From NCBI GenBank assembly GCA_030035585.1, contig CM057474.1:4706501-4770500 (forward strand): a stretch of 64,000 nt of DNA, in the 5' to 3' direction. Both the position numbers and the translations under genes were made by a program. Origin of the DNA: Dugong dugon. Taxonomy: Eukaryota > Chordata > Mammalia > Sirenia > Dugongidae. The first letter of the stretch is position 1. Every line of letters starts with the position of its first letter. The notes under the pieces are model-generated. The model was not told where the DNA came from. It saw only the letters and a program-made list of their open reading frames with translations, and did no database searches. Below, piece after piece: positions 12,115-23,964 of this stretch.

Positions 12115-12232
12115 CAGGTGAGTGTGCTCCTTTCCACCCTCCCATACCTCTTTGACATACTGTCTACCTATGTCAGGTGAGTGTGCTCCTTTCCACCCTC
12201 CCACACCTCTTTGACATACTGTCTACCTGCGT
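12115..12232. repeat. 59-bp tandem duplication in L1 3' UTR
   Basis: Two adjacent near-identical 59-bp copies (12,115-12,173 and 12,174-12,232), each starting CAGGTGAGTGTGCTCC. They differ at only a few bases. Confidence 0.92.
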
Positions 12233-13030
12233 ATCCGTTCGTTTGCTAACACCAGTGTCGCAGGATTGTCTGTGTTACAGTGATTACCATGGTTGGCCTT
12301 TATCCTTGCATTCCTTTTGGTGTCTTCCTCTGCCTTGGTCATGTTGTGCTGACTTTCCCCTATGTTGTGTATCACGCTTCCCTTCGCCACCATTAACACG
12401 TATCTTCTACCTACTTAGTAATTTTCTCTCCCTCCCCTTCCTGTCTCTGGTAACCATCAAGTAATTTCTTTTCCCTGTGTGTAGACCTTTTCTTCTTTTT
12501 TTATAATAGTGGTCTCATACAATGTTTGTCCTTTTGTGATTGACTTATTTCACTTAGCATAATGTCCTCCAAATTCATCCATGTTGTGAGATGTTTCACA
12601 GATTTGTCGTTATTCTTTCTCGTTGTGTAGTACTCCATTGTGTATATGTACTGCAGTTTGTTTATCCATTCATCTGTGGATGGGCACTTAGGATGTTTTC
12701 ATCTTTTTGCTATTGTGAATAATGCTGCAATGAACATGGGTGTGCATACATCTATTCATGTCAAGGCTTTTATTTCTGTAGGGTATATACCTAGGAGTGG
12801 GATTGCTGGATCATATGGTATTCTATTTCTGGCTTTTTCAGGAAGTGCCATATTGTTTTCCATAGTGGTTGTACCATTTTACATTCCCACCAGCAGTGTG
12901 TAAGAGTTCCAGTCTGCCCACAACCTCGCCAACATTGGTTATTTTCCGTTTTTTTGATTAGTGCCATTATCGTCAGGTTGAGATGGTATCTCACTGTAGT
13001 TTTGAGTTGCATCTCTCTAATGGCTAATGA

Positions 13031-13182
13031 GAAACCATGGTGGCGTAGTGGTTAAGAGCTACAGCTGCTAACCAGAAGATCAGCAGTTCGAATCCACCAG
13101 GTGCTCCTTGGAAACCTATGGGGAAGTTCTGCTCTGTCCTTTAGGGTCACTATGAGTCAGAATTGACTCAACAGCAACGGGT
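13031..13182 (+). mobile_element. AfroSINE-like SINE with 13-bp target duplication
   Basis: A short-form SINE on the plus strand: head GGTGGCGTAGTGGTTAAG (A box), CAGTTCGAATCC (B box), tail TATGAGTCAGAATTGACTC. It is flanked by a perfect 13-bp direct repeat TAATGGCTAATGA (13,018-13,030 and 13,183-13,195) taken from the L1 it landed in, so the SINE is younger than that L1. Confidence 0.96.
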
Positions 13183-14235
13183 TAATGGCTAATGATTGCG
13201 AGCATTTCTTCGTATGTTTGTTAGGCGTCTGAATGTCTTCTTTGGTGAAGTGTCTGTTCATATCCTTTGCCCATTTTTTAATTGGATTGGTGGTCTTTAT
13301 GATATTGAGGTGTTGATGTTTTCTGTAAATTTTAGAGATTAGACTCTTGTTACATATGTCATAGCCGAAAATATTTTCCCAGTCTGTACGTTCTCTTTTT
13401 ACTCCTTTGGAAAAGTCTTTTGATGAGCATAAGTGTTTAATTTTTAGTAGGTCCCATTTATCTAGTTCATCTTCTGCTGTTTGTGCATTTTTAGTTATGT
13501 TTGGTATTCTGTTTATGCCACATATTAGGACCCCTAGCATTGTCCCTGTTTTTTCTTCCATGATCTTTATAGTTTTAGGTTTTATATTTAGGTCTTCTAT
13601 CCATTTTGAGTTAATTTTTGTGTATGTTGTGAGGTATCGGTCCTGTTGCATTTTTGGATTTATGTCTGGATTCTCGATTCTGTTCCTTTGATCTATGTGT
13701 CTGTCATTGTGGCAGCACCAAGCCGTTTTGACTACTGTGGCTGTATTGAAGGTTCTGAGATAAGGCAGTGAAGCCTTCTACTTTACTCTTCTTTTTCAGT
13801 AGTGTTTTACTTATCTGGGGCCTCTTTCCTTTCCACATAAAGTTATTAATTAGTTTTTCTGTCTCGTTAAAGAATGCTCTTGGACTTCGGATTGGAATTG
13901 CATTGTATCTGTAGACCGCTTTGGGTAGTATTGACATTTTCACAATGTTAAGTCTTCATATCCATGAGCATGGTATGTTTTCCATTTATGTAGGTCTCTT
14001 TTGGTTTCTTGCAGTAGTGCTTTGTAGTTTTCTTTGTATAAGTCTTTTACGTCCCTGGTTAGATTTATTCCTAAGTATTCCTTCTTTTTCTATGTCCTGG
14101 AATAGTTTGAATAGAACTGATGTGAGCTCTGAATGTTTGGTAGAATTCTCCAGCGAAGCTCTCTGGGCCAGGGCTTTATTTGTTGGAACTTTCTACCATA
14201 TTCTGTTTTTAAACTGTGTATTCATATTTAAAGTA

Positions 14236-14606
14236 TATTTCATATAGGCAGCATATAGTTGGGTTTTGCTTTTTTCACTTCAATAATCTCTGCCTTTTAC
14301 ACGTACCATGGTACATTTTACATGAGACCATTTACATGTAATATTATCATTAAGTATGGTTGAGTTTAAGTCTACCATCTTGCTATTTGTTTTTTATTTG
14401 TCCCACCTGTTTGTTTCTATTTCCTGCCTTTATTTGGATTGAATATTTTTTAGAATTTCACTTTATGTTTTCTACTGGCCTGTTAACTGTACCACAGCTG
14501 CTGCCTTCTTCTTCCTCTTTCTCCTCTTCTTTTTGTTATCATTACTATTATTATTTTGCTGTGGTTGCTTTAGGATTTACAATATTCATCTTTAACTTAC
14601 CATTCT
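14236..14606 (-). mobile_element. Old L1 tract, continuation
   Basis: L1-like sequence in reverse, resuming after the younger L1 insertion. Landmarks are TCTGCCTTTTACACGTACC near 14,289, GTTTAAGTCTACCATCTTGC near 14,364, and a pyrimidine- and ATT-rich run at 14,500-14,560. It ends where the MaLR LTR starts. Confidence 0.55.
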
Positions 14607-15103
14607 TGTAGTGGTTTTAAAACATGTTCCCAAGTTATTTGACACTCTTTCCACCAAGGAGTGGAGTCTAATCCTTCTCCCCTTGAATAAAGGCTGGCTT
14701 TAGTAACTTGCATCTAACGAATAGAATGTGGCAGAAGTGACACTTTTGTACTTCTAAATCTAGGCTATATAAAGCAGTACAGCTTCCACCTAACTCTGTC
14801 AGGATGCTTACTCTTGGAACCCAGCCACAGCTGTAAGGAAGCCCAAGACACATGGAGAGGCCACATATATTGTTCTAACTGACCTCCATCATCAACTACC
14901 AGATGGGTGAGTAAGGAAGCCTTTGAGATGATTCCTGCCCTAGCCACTGTATAACTGCCGTCACATAAGAAACCCTGAGTTAGAACTGCTTAGCTGAGCC
15001 CATTCAACCTTAAAACCATGAGACATTAAAAAAAAAAAGATTTTGTTTTAAGCCACTAGGTTTCAGGGTGGTTTCTTGTATAGCAATAGGTAACTGACAT
15101 AGA
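14607..15103 (+). repeat. MaLR (ERVL-related) 5' LTR
   Basis: An LTR-like block starting TGTAGTGGTTTTAAAACATG and ending ...GGTAACTGACA. It contains a TATATAAAG promoter-like motif near 14,766 and, near the end, TTTTAAGCCACTAGGTTTC, the usual 3' end signature of MLT/MST-class LTRs. A diverged second copy lies at about 16,725-17,195 in the same orientation. I judge the class from remembered MaLR features. Confidence 0.75.
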
Positions 15104-16724
15104 TTTTGGTACTTGGAAGTGGAATGCTGCCATAAAAATCCCCTAAAAATTTGGCACTGGCTTTGGGACCAGGCATTGGATAGAAGCTGGAAGGACACTG
15201 AGCTGTTAGCATAAGCCTAAAGGGCACTGAGGAAACTGTGAGGACTTAAATGTTATTGGAAGCTGAGAGAAAGGAGATCCTTGTTAGATAGTGGTGGAGA
15301 GTTTGGCAATATCATCACCTGCAGTAATATGGAAAATAGAAAATGTACTTAATGAACTGGATGATCTAGCTAAGGAGATTTCCAGATGGAGTATTAAAGG
15401 TACCACTTGGCTTCTACCTGCCTATAATAAAATGGGAGAAGAAAGCTAAAATATGAAAGGTTAAATATAAATCAGCCAGGACTTGTTGGGTTCAAAAATA
15501 AAATTTTTTTCTCATTCCCGGTCTCTTCAGATGGCAGATAATTCTGAAATTAAGATCAAATGGGCTAAGATCAAATCTAAGAGTGTTGTCAGGAAATCAT
15601 GATCTAAAGATGAAGTCAAGGATGTCACTGTAAAACCCTTTGTCAAGACTTCAAAATGGTTTAAGGTAGTGCCCCACAGACCCTTTCAAACAAACAAAAG
15701 GCCCTCCAACGATCTAATTGGTGTGCCTCACATATCTTCTTTCATGAAATAGAGATTAAATAGTGTTTCTAATCATCTAAAGGCATCATTCCACACAGTT
15801 TTAAAGGTAGGGAAAGGAGAGAAGGGTTTACCTCAACACGGTTTGTGGATATGATTTTGTCTAACTGAGTGAACCCCAGTGTGAGCCATAGAAAACTCAC
15901 AGTGTGTTTACAAGAATGATAGTGGAGGAAGCATTGCCAGCTTGAACTGAAATGGACAGAGACAGTCAAAAGTAAGAAGGGATATTGGGTCCCTGGATTT
16001 TTATAAGGAGGTAGGAACCTGAGAAAACTACTGGATTACAAATGCAGACTATATTTTATGGAAATGGAAGGATAATTCAGAGAATGGAACCAGCAGCCCA
16101 GAGGCAGAGATAAGAGCCCTGGAGGGTCATTCCCAGATGGTAGGACTAAGCTCTAATCAAGCAACTGGCAGCATGTCTTAGACTGGATTTCAGAGCTGTT
16201 TTGGACCAGAATCTGCTGTGAACCTCCCGTTTATCCCTTTTCTTGAACAGTATCGTCTATAGCAGTTACCAATACCTATTCCACCATGGTGTGTTGGGTA
16301 TGTGTGTTGTTGTGTGTCACCAAGTCGATTCCAACTCATAGTGACCCTATAGGACAGAGCAGAACTGCCCCATAGGCTTTCCAAGGAGTGCTTGGTAGAT
16401 TCGAACCACTGACCTTTTGGTTAGCAGCCAAGCTCTTAACCACTGTGCCACCAGAGTTCCCGGGTATGTGTGTAGGGGCATGTAATTTGTCTTTTAGTTC
16501 ATAGGTCTTCTTATTGAGAGGAATGCTTATTAAGGTTCTGTTCCCATGAACCCACACTTGAGGCGCTTCATCTGCACCTGGACCTGATTTAGCTGATGAG
16601 ATCCTGGATCTTGAGCCCTACAGTCTGCTGCTGTAATAGAAGAGAGTTTCTGGAAATCTCAGGAGGAGGGAATGAGTGTATTTTGCTTGTGGGAGGAATG
16701 TAAATAATTTGTGGCCAGAGTCAG
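15104..16724 (+). mobile_element. MaLR internal region, non-coding relic
   Basis: The sequence after the LTR begins TTTTGGTACTTGGAAGTGG and continues with GGCTTTGGGACCAGGCATTG near 15,161, which matches the start of MaLR internal regions. No coding capacity for retroviral proteins is visible; MaLR elements characteristically lack most of it. A SINE is inserted at 16,308-16,461. Confidence 0.7.
16308..16461 (-). mobile_element. AfroSINE-like SINE with 12-bp target duplication
   Basis: Reverse-oriented short SINE inserted inside the MaLR internal region. It is flanked by the perfect 12-bp repeat GGGTATGTGTGT at 16,296-16,307 and 16,462-16,473. Confidence 0.95.
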
Positions 16725-17195
16725 GCGGTGGTGATTTTAAAACATGTCCAGAAATGATTTGATGCGCCTTCTATCTAGCGGTGGAGTCTCATTTCCCTCC
16801 TTTTGAGTATAAGCTCGCCTTTTCACTCATGTTGAACAGCTGGAATGTGGTAGAAGTGACTTGAGGAAGTGACGTGATTTCTGAGACGAGGTCAGAAGGC
16901 GATACAGCATCTGCCTTGCTCTTGCTCTTTGACAGTCTAGCCATCACGCTGGCGGAAGCCCAGAGCATGTGGAGAGGCCAGATGTAGGTGTTTTAGTTGC
17001 CAGCCCCAGGTGAGGCGCAGCCAGTAATGAGCATCACCTGCCATGTCTGTGTGGCGGAAGCCTTTGCCATGACTGACTCCTGCCCCTGTCCCACGGCAAC
17101 CACGTGAGAAACCTCGAGTGAGAGCTATTTGTGTGGTTTTCGCTTAATGGATGGTTTGGTCAGAGTGGTTCTGAGTTTTATTTTGTTTGGCAGTT
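16725..17195 (+). repeat. MaLR 3' LTR, diverged
   Basis: It parallels the 5' LTR at 14,607: GTGATTTTAAAACATGTCC near 16,731, GGTGGAGTCTCATTTCCCTC near 16,780, GGAATGTGGTAGAAGTGAC near 16,842, GCATGTGGAGAGGCCA near 16,965. The last ~60 bases are degraded, so the right border is approximate. Pairing with the 5' LTR makes this a near-complete LTR-internal-LTR element of about 2.6 kb. Confidence 0.7.
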
Positions 17196-17699
17196 CACCT
17201 TTTAACCTTTTAACTGAAGTATGCCTTACATATAGAAAACTGTATAAATCCTAAATGTACATCTCAGTAAATTATCCCAAAGGGAGCATATATATGTAAC
17301 CGCCACCCAGGTCAACAAGTAGGAAATTACTAGTACCCCAGGGACCTCCCGTGGGCCCCTCCCAATCGCTCTCTCCTTTGAAAAGGGTGTTCCTACCCAT
17401 TTTGCCTGGTTTTTAATTTTAAGTGAAAGCATACAGTAGGTGTTCTTTTGTGACTGGCTTCTTTTACTCAGCCTGGTGAGGTTTAGCCAGGTTGCTGTGT
17501 GTGAGAGTAGTATATTTTTTTGTCACTGGGTAGTATTCTGTTGTATGAGTATACCATGAATTACTTACCTGTTTTATTTTTGATGAATATTTGGCTTATT
17601 TCTTATTTCGACTATTATAGCTGCTAATGTTCTTGTACCTGCCTTTTGGTGTATCTGTATACACATTTTTGCTGAGTATATATACATATATATATACCA

Positions 17700-17872
17700 G
17701 AAAATCCATACCCACTGCCGACCCTATGGGACAGAGTAGAACTGCCCCATAGGGTTTCCAAGGCTATCTTTACGGAAGCAGACTGCCATGTCTTTCTCCC
17801 GCAGAGCGGCTGATGGGTAACCTTTTGGTTGTCAGCCAAGAGCTTTAACCACTGCACTACCATGGCTCCTTT
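17700..17872 (-). mobile_element. AfroSINE-like SINE, long variant
   Basis: Reverse-oriented copy containing the long-variant segment around 17,760-17,805 (GGAAGCAGACTGCCATG). Both flanks are TATATA-rich (…TATATATAC on the left, GAATATATATTT on the right), so the exact target duplication is ambiguous. Confidence 0.88.
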
Positions 17873-19216
17873 GAATATATATTTATATTGCTGTGTCATA
17901 GGGCATGTGTATGTTCAACTTTATAAGACAGTGCCAAACAGTTTTCCGAAGAGGTTATAGCAATTATACTCCCACCAGGAGCAAGTGAGAGTTCCAGTTA
18001 CTTTACACAGTTGTTTTATCTGTCTTTTTAAAAAATGTCAGCCATTCTGGTGGGTGTTGCTTCATCGCATGATGGTTTTAACTTGCATTTCCTCAAGGTT
18101 GAGCAGCTTCCCATATGTTTCTTGGCCATTTTGAAATTCTTTGTAGGGGGTGTGTGTGAATTTTAAGACACCTGCCCATTTTTCTATAGGGTTTTCTATC
18201 TTTTTTAAAAAATCATTAGTAGGATTTCTTTATATATTCTGGATAGCAGCCCTTCGCTGGTTCTGTAAGTGGAAAATATTTTTTGCCAGTCTGTGGCTTT
18301 TGCCTTTCTCTTTATTAATGGCAGCGTGATGAACAGAGGAAGTGGTTCCATTTATCAGTCTTTTCATTTATGCAGGGCTCTTTGTGTCCAGTTGAAGAAA
18401 TTTTTCCTTACCCTGGTCGTGAGGATGTGGCAACATTATATGTTCTAGAGGTTTTATTGTTTAACCTTTTACCTTTAGCTCTAAAACCTACCTGGAATAT
18501 ATTTGAGTTTATGGTATGAGGTAGAAATCAAATTTTGTTTTTTTCCGTATGATTATCCAGTTAACCTCTGCACCATTTCTTAAAACGACTGCCCTTTCCC
18601 CAGTGCTCTGCACTGTTTCCATTTTCAGAAGTTAAACGCCTACTGGTGAGTGGGTCTGTTTTGGACTCTCTCTCCTGTTCACTTGGTCTGTTATATTTCC
18701 TTGCACCAATTACCACACAGTCTTAAAGATGATAATTTTATTGGTTGAAGCTTCCTTCATGACTAGCATGTGGTCAGTTTTGGTAAGTGTGTCGTGTACC
18801 TTTGAATTAATTGTGTTGTTCAGTCAAATCCTCAAGAACTTTATTACTTTTTGACTGCTTGTTATACTAGTTACTGATAAAAACTCCCACTGTGATTGGG
18901 TATTTGGCTATTTTGTAAGTTGTATCAGTTACGTTTTACATATTTTGAGGCTATATTATTAGGTGCGTAAAAATTTGAATTATTTTATCTTCCTAGTAGA
19001 ATTGATCCATTTATCATTATGAAATGTTCCTTTTAAAATGTCTATACTGATGTTTAATGTCTTGAAGTCTACTTTGTCTCTTATTAATATGGCTACAGCG
19101 ACTTTATTTTCGTGTTTATATAGTATGTATATCTTTTCTCCTTTGTTTTCCTATCCAGTCTGCCAATCGTTGGCTTTTAATTGGAATAGTTAGTCCTTTC
19201 ACATCTCATGTAATTA

Positions 19217-19522
19217 CAGGCAGTCCCCAGCTTACAGATGTCATTCATTCTTAAGTGTGTCCTGAAGTCGAATTTGTAGGTAGGTCGGAAGAGGTGCATA
19301 CAGTTCTTATTTAGCCTTACTTTAGTGCAAGAAAGGGCTCGCTGGAAGCTTTTTCAGTGATGTAAAAGCTGCATGTGCACCAGGTAAAGGTGATTGTGAT
19401 GAAGAATTTGTTGTTGAGTTGGAGTTGGTTCATTCGTTTCAAAGTGAGGGCAAATTTACATAACATTAAAGGGCAAGTAGAAGTTATCCTAAGTCAGACA
19501 TTCCTAACCTGGGGACTTACTG
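19217..19522. mobile_element. Small Tigger-like DNA transposon
   Basis: A 306-bp block flanked by TA (19,215-19,216 and 19,523-19,524). The left end CAGGCAGTCCCCAGCTTAC and the inverted right end CAGTAAGTCCCCAGGTTAG are clear terminal inverted repeats. It carries no transposase and interrupts the old L1. The TIR and TA target fit the pogo/Tigger group. Confidence 0.75.
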
Positions 19523-19531
19523 TACTTACAT

Positions 19532-19702
19532 ACCAAAACCCAAAACCAAACCCATTGCTGTCGAGTTGATTCTGACTCATAGCGACCCTGTAGGACATAA
19601 TTGAACTGCCCCAGAGAGTTTCCATGGAGCAGCTGGTGGATTTGAATTGCCAACCTTTTGGTTAGCTGCGGAGCTCTTAACCCCTGCACCACCAGGGCTC
19701 CG
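19532..19702 (-). mobile_element. AfroSINE-like SINE
   Basis: Reverse-oriented copy: tail CCCATTGCTGTCGAGTTG at the left, head complement CACCACCAGGGCTCC at the right. It lies only a few bases beyond the right end of the small Tigger-like element. The flanks share an imperfect GTAC..CATAC duplication. Confidence 0.9.
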
Positions 19703-19780
19703 CCGTACATCATACTTGTGTTTAAATCAACCGTCTTACTATTTGCTTTTTTATTTTTCTCCGATTCTACTTTTTAATAT

Positions 19781-20560
19781 GCTCACACACACACACATGA
19801 TTTTACTTTAATTAGAATCAAATGTAGCAAAGGATACCAGAACAAAAGGGAAAGGCCCTTCTCCCTAGCTCTCTAGTTGGGAAAATCCAGCTGAGGTGGG
19901 ACAGTAAAGAAAGCTGCCAGTCAGACTTGAAAGAGTCAAGTCTTGATCAAGGTTTAGGGTAATAACTCAGTCCTCATGAGACTGGAATCTGTGTGCTCCT
20001 GAGGCCCTTTCAGTATTTGGAACTAGGAATCTGTGTCCTCCCAGCCCTGATGGAAGAAATGGTTTTAACCCAGCCGGATACATGCCCAGCATAGGTTGGA
20101 GGATTTAGAGTTTCCTCTCACAAAATAGAAAAGATGTTGTTACCATTCTTGGCAAGAAACAATGTAGAAGAGAGAAGCAGAGCTGCAGAGCAGTGTTTTT
20201 AATAGCAGTGCTGCCTGCAAGGTAATATGAACGACCCCCTCCTGGGGAGACAGCAGCCAAGCTTGGCAGAGGGGACCATGGAGCAGCCCCTCCAGCTCAG
20301 GCCCTGCCGGGGGCTTGTGCCATTGTACCAGGAAGAATTCGTGAGCACGCCGATTTCATAATTCTTCACCACAAATTTCCCATCTCCTTCCTCTGAATAT
20401 AAAAGGAAAGGATTAGAGAGAAACAGATACGTTGCCACTGAGGCGACATTACCCAGTATAATGCTATACGCAAATGACTGTCAAAAAATTAAAATTATAA
20501 GGAAGTATTAACATATTTCTGCTTTGCTTCTCTGACGTGTGTGTATGCATGTACACTTGT
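19781..20560. other. Unassigned DNA with short CA run
   Basis: A (CA)n run of about 16 bases starts near 19,783. The rest is GC-balanced DNA with no family recognised, including 20,160-20,460, where an 79-codon minus-strand frame has no recognisable relative. Confidence 0.4.
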
Positions 20561-20759
20561 ACACCAAACCCACTGCCTTCAAGTCGATTCCGACTCGTAG
20601 CAACCCTAGGACAGAGTAGAACTGCCTCATAGAGTTTCCAAGGTTGTAAGTCTTTATAGACTGCCACATCTTTCTCCCGCAGAGTGGCTGGTGGGTTCGA
20701 GCTGCCAACCTTTTGGTTAACAGCAGAGAGCTTTAACCACTGTGCCAGCAGGGCTCCTT
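20561..20759 (-). mobile_element. AfroSINE-like SINE, long variant
   Basis: Reverse-oriented copy with the long-variant middle (TAGACTGCCACATCTTTCTC near 20,658) and head complement CCAGCAGGGCTCC at the right. It is the first of two same-orientation SINEs separated by about 12 bases. Confidence 0.93.
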
Positions 20760-20771
20760 ATATGTATATAA

Positions 20772-20976
20772 GTTGTTGTTGGGTGCCATCTAGTCAATTC
20801 CAACTCATAGCAACCCTATACGACAGAGTAGAACTGCCCCATAGGGTTTCCTAAACTGTAATCTTTATGGGAGCAGATTGCCAAGTCTTTTCTCCCAAAG
20901 AGCAGCTGGTGGGTTCAAACTGCCAACCTTTCGATTAGGAGCCAAGTGCTTAACCATTGTGCTACTAGGGCTCCTT
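20772..20976 (-). mobile_element. AfroSINE-like SINE, long variant, with GTT tail
   Basis: Reverse-oriented long-form copy. Its tail is (GTT)n-like and reads GTTGTTGTTGGGTGCCATC, close to the RTE LINE end. The head at the right (CTACTAGGGCTCC) abuts a TA/TG microsatellite. Confidence 0.93.
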
Positions 20977-22185
<1,209 letters not shown>

Positions 22186-22875
22186 CAGGGCTCGGTACGT
22201 AATTGCACGGCCCAGTGCAAAAGGAAGATGCAGGCCAAGCCAGGAGCAGGGAAGTTAATTTTACCTTCTCATGGGCCCACCATCTCAACTCACAGCAGAC
22301 AGGGAACCCCAAGGGATTGCAGCCTCACTTCAGAACACACAGAGAGGTACCAGGATCAAATGTGGGCAAGAGGCTCCTGCCAGTTCACCAGCCGAACATG
22401 CCATGGCTCTGTCAGCTGGGGGCAGGGAGGGCCTCCTCCTCACCTTACACTGAGACTCACAAAGTGTATGCCCACCCCTGACCCCGCGCCTGCGCCCAGG
22501 CCCCTCTGGGGATGGATGGTGACAGTGGAGTGGCAGGCTTTCCCCCACTGATGCAACCCAGTTTCCATCTTGATCAGAGATTGGCAACAGTGACAAATGG
22601 AAAGGGGGAGCTGGGCAGGGTGCAGGTGTTGGGTGAGCGGGTGGCTGAGAACCTCTGCTGGGAGGTAGGACCATGTGGGAGTCAAGACTCCAAGCCTTGG
22701 GCACATGTTCCATTGTCCCATCAGACATCATGTACAAGACACAAATACAAAGATAAAATCAAGAATTTCAAGACAGTGACCCCATCACAGCACGTGAAAC
22801 CCCCAAAAAAGGGTCCCTCTGTGCATGGGGGGTCTGAGTGACTGCCATGGTCGCCCACCCATGAAGCTAGTCTTG
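22186..22875. mobile_element. hAT-like non-autonomous DNA transposon, 690 bp
   Basis: The ends CAGGGCTCGGTACGTAATTG and, inverted, CAAGACTAGCTTCATGGGTG are imperfect terminal inverted repeats. They are flanked by an 8-bp direct repeat, CGATCTGC (22,178-22,185) and AGATCTGC (22,876-22,883), seven of eight identical; 8-bp duplications are the hallmark of hAT elements. The interior is GC-rich and produces many overlapping open frames on both strands, none resembling transposase. The right part (AATCAAGAATTTCAAGACAG near 22,757) recalls ancient eutherian MER-type repeats. Confidence 0.7.
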
Positions 22876-22883
22876 AGATCTGC

Positions 22884-23902
22884 CTGGAATTGGGGCTGCA
22901 TCCAGCATCCCCTGAAAATGTCAGGGCAGATGTGTGAACTAACTAGGACTCTGTCAGGAAGGAGGATGGAGGTGGGAAAAGCAGTGGGTGTTGGATTGGG
23001 TAACAGCAGTGTCTGCTGTAGACACCATGACCAGAGAAGATACAGTGGTTGGGAATATGAGTACCAAAGTGACAGTCACAGGGGCAGATGCTCTGAATTA
23101 TAGGTAGTACTTGGTAATCAACCTGCTTTTCACATTGCAACTCCAAGATGAGGAGAGCAGAGATTTACTCATGTAACTTTGACACATCCTGACCAACATC
23201 TGAGAAGTCAAGTGGTCTGATACAAAGTAAAGCCTCGGAACTCAAAATTTTTCTTCAGTTGGCCAAGTGCATTTATTCACTAAGGTAGCACTAGTGATAA
23301 AGATGCTTTTAGATTTTTGTGGAATTATTTTATTTCTAGTGATATTTCTGAGACATTTTATAATTGTGGTATATGTATTACAGTTTACAGATAAATCTTA
23401 CCACTGCACCACCTACATTGTTTTGAAAGAATTGTCATGCAGCCTTTCTCAACAATGGTTCTGCTAGAAAATTATGCCCTAATGTTATAAGGAACATTGT
23501 ATATATTGAATTAACTTCTTATCATCCTTGAGAGAATTAAGAAAAAAGTCATTCAAATCATTTTTCTGTAGGACTTAATTCGCTGGCTGAACCCCATTGG
23601 GAAAGGCTGCTATAGTGTGCATTGAAGACCAAAAGTTACGTTACTGTTTAAGCCAAACTCCTTAAAAATAAGGGTCACCGTGCACGCGCGCGCACACACA
23701 CAAATTAGCTAAGCAAGTGTTTTATTAATAATAAAAGAATATTTTACTAGTTCAGTGATTTAGAAAGAGGTCAGGGAAGAAGATAGACTTTTTTGTTTAT
23801 TTGGGAGCTTTTTGTTTTTGTTTTTGCATTTTCATACTTCGCTGTACTTTTTCTGAATATGCCCTGAAACATAGTTTAATGATTTTTCTAACAGGTAACC
23901 AT
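22884..23902. other. Unique DNA with small CG/CA run
   Basis: It contains a CGCGCGCACACACACA run at about 23,684-23,701. No gene or dispersed family was recognised. Confidence 0.4.
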
Positions 23903-23949
23903 AAAACCAAAACCAAACCTGTTGCCATCAAGTCATTTCTGACTCATAG
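23903..23949 (-). mobile_element. AfroSINE tail fragment
   Basis: Only the 3'-most ~47 bases of a reverse-oriented SINE are present: AAAACCAAAACCAAACCTG, then TCTGACTCATAG. It is the sort of fragment left by severe 5' truncation. Confidence 0.7.
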
Positions 23950-23964
23950 AAAAGTGACACAAAA

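Larger units (their letters stand above)
11205..14235 (-). mobile_element. 5'-truncated L1 (3' UTR plus part of ORF2)
   Basis: A younger L1 on the minus strand inserted into the old L1 tract. From left to right on the plus strand it shows a poly-T end (A-tail), about 1.3 kb of 3' UTR, the end of ORF2 from about 12,500, and ORF2 sequence up to a truncation near 14,190-14,235. Encoded fragments include MSILPKAVYRYNAIPI (13,704-13,943, minus) and KWIEDLNIKPKTIKIMEEK (13,157-13,651, minus). Compared with the full-length L1 at 27.6-36.1 kb it lacks roughly 0.8 kb at a junction near 14,085. A 59-bp tandem duplication lies at 12,115-12,232, and a SINE sits at 13,031-13,182. Confidence 0.9.
17196..19780 (-). 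mobile_element. Old L1 (ORF2 and 3' UTR), interrupted
   Basis: A long, highly diverged L1 on the minus strand. The left end (TTTTAACTGAAGTATGCC) resembles an old L1 3' UTR; ORF2-like landmarks follow, such as TACTCCCACCAGGAGCAAG near 17,968, TGGTTCTGTAAGTGG near 18,259 and CCAGTTAACCTCTGCACCAT near 18,558. Endonuclease-side sequence runs to 19,214 (GTCTCTTATTAATATGGCTA near 19,075). It resumes at 19,706-19,780 after a Tigger-like element and a SINE. No frame is open. Confidence 0.75.

Noticed and set aside
22203-22841. Cluster of six long frames suggesting a gene
   Set aside because: Overlapping frames on both strands inside a GC-rich hAT-like element, with no recognised protein.
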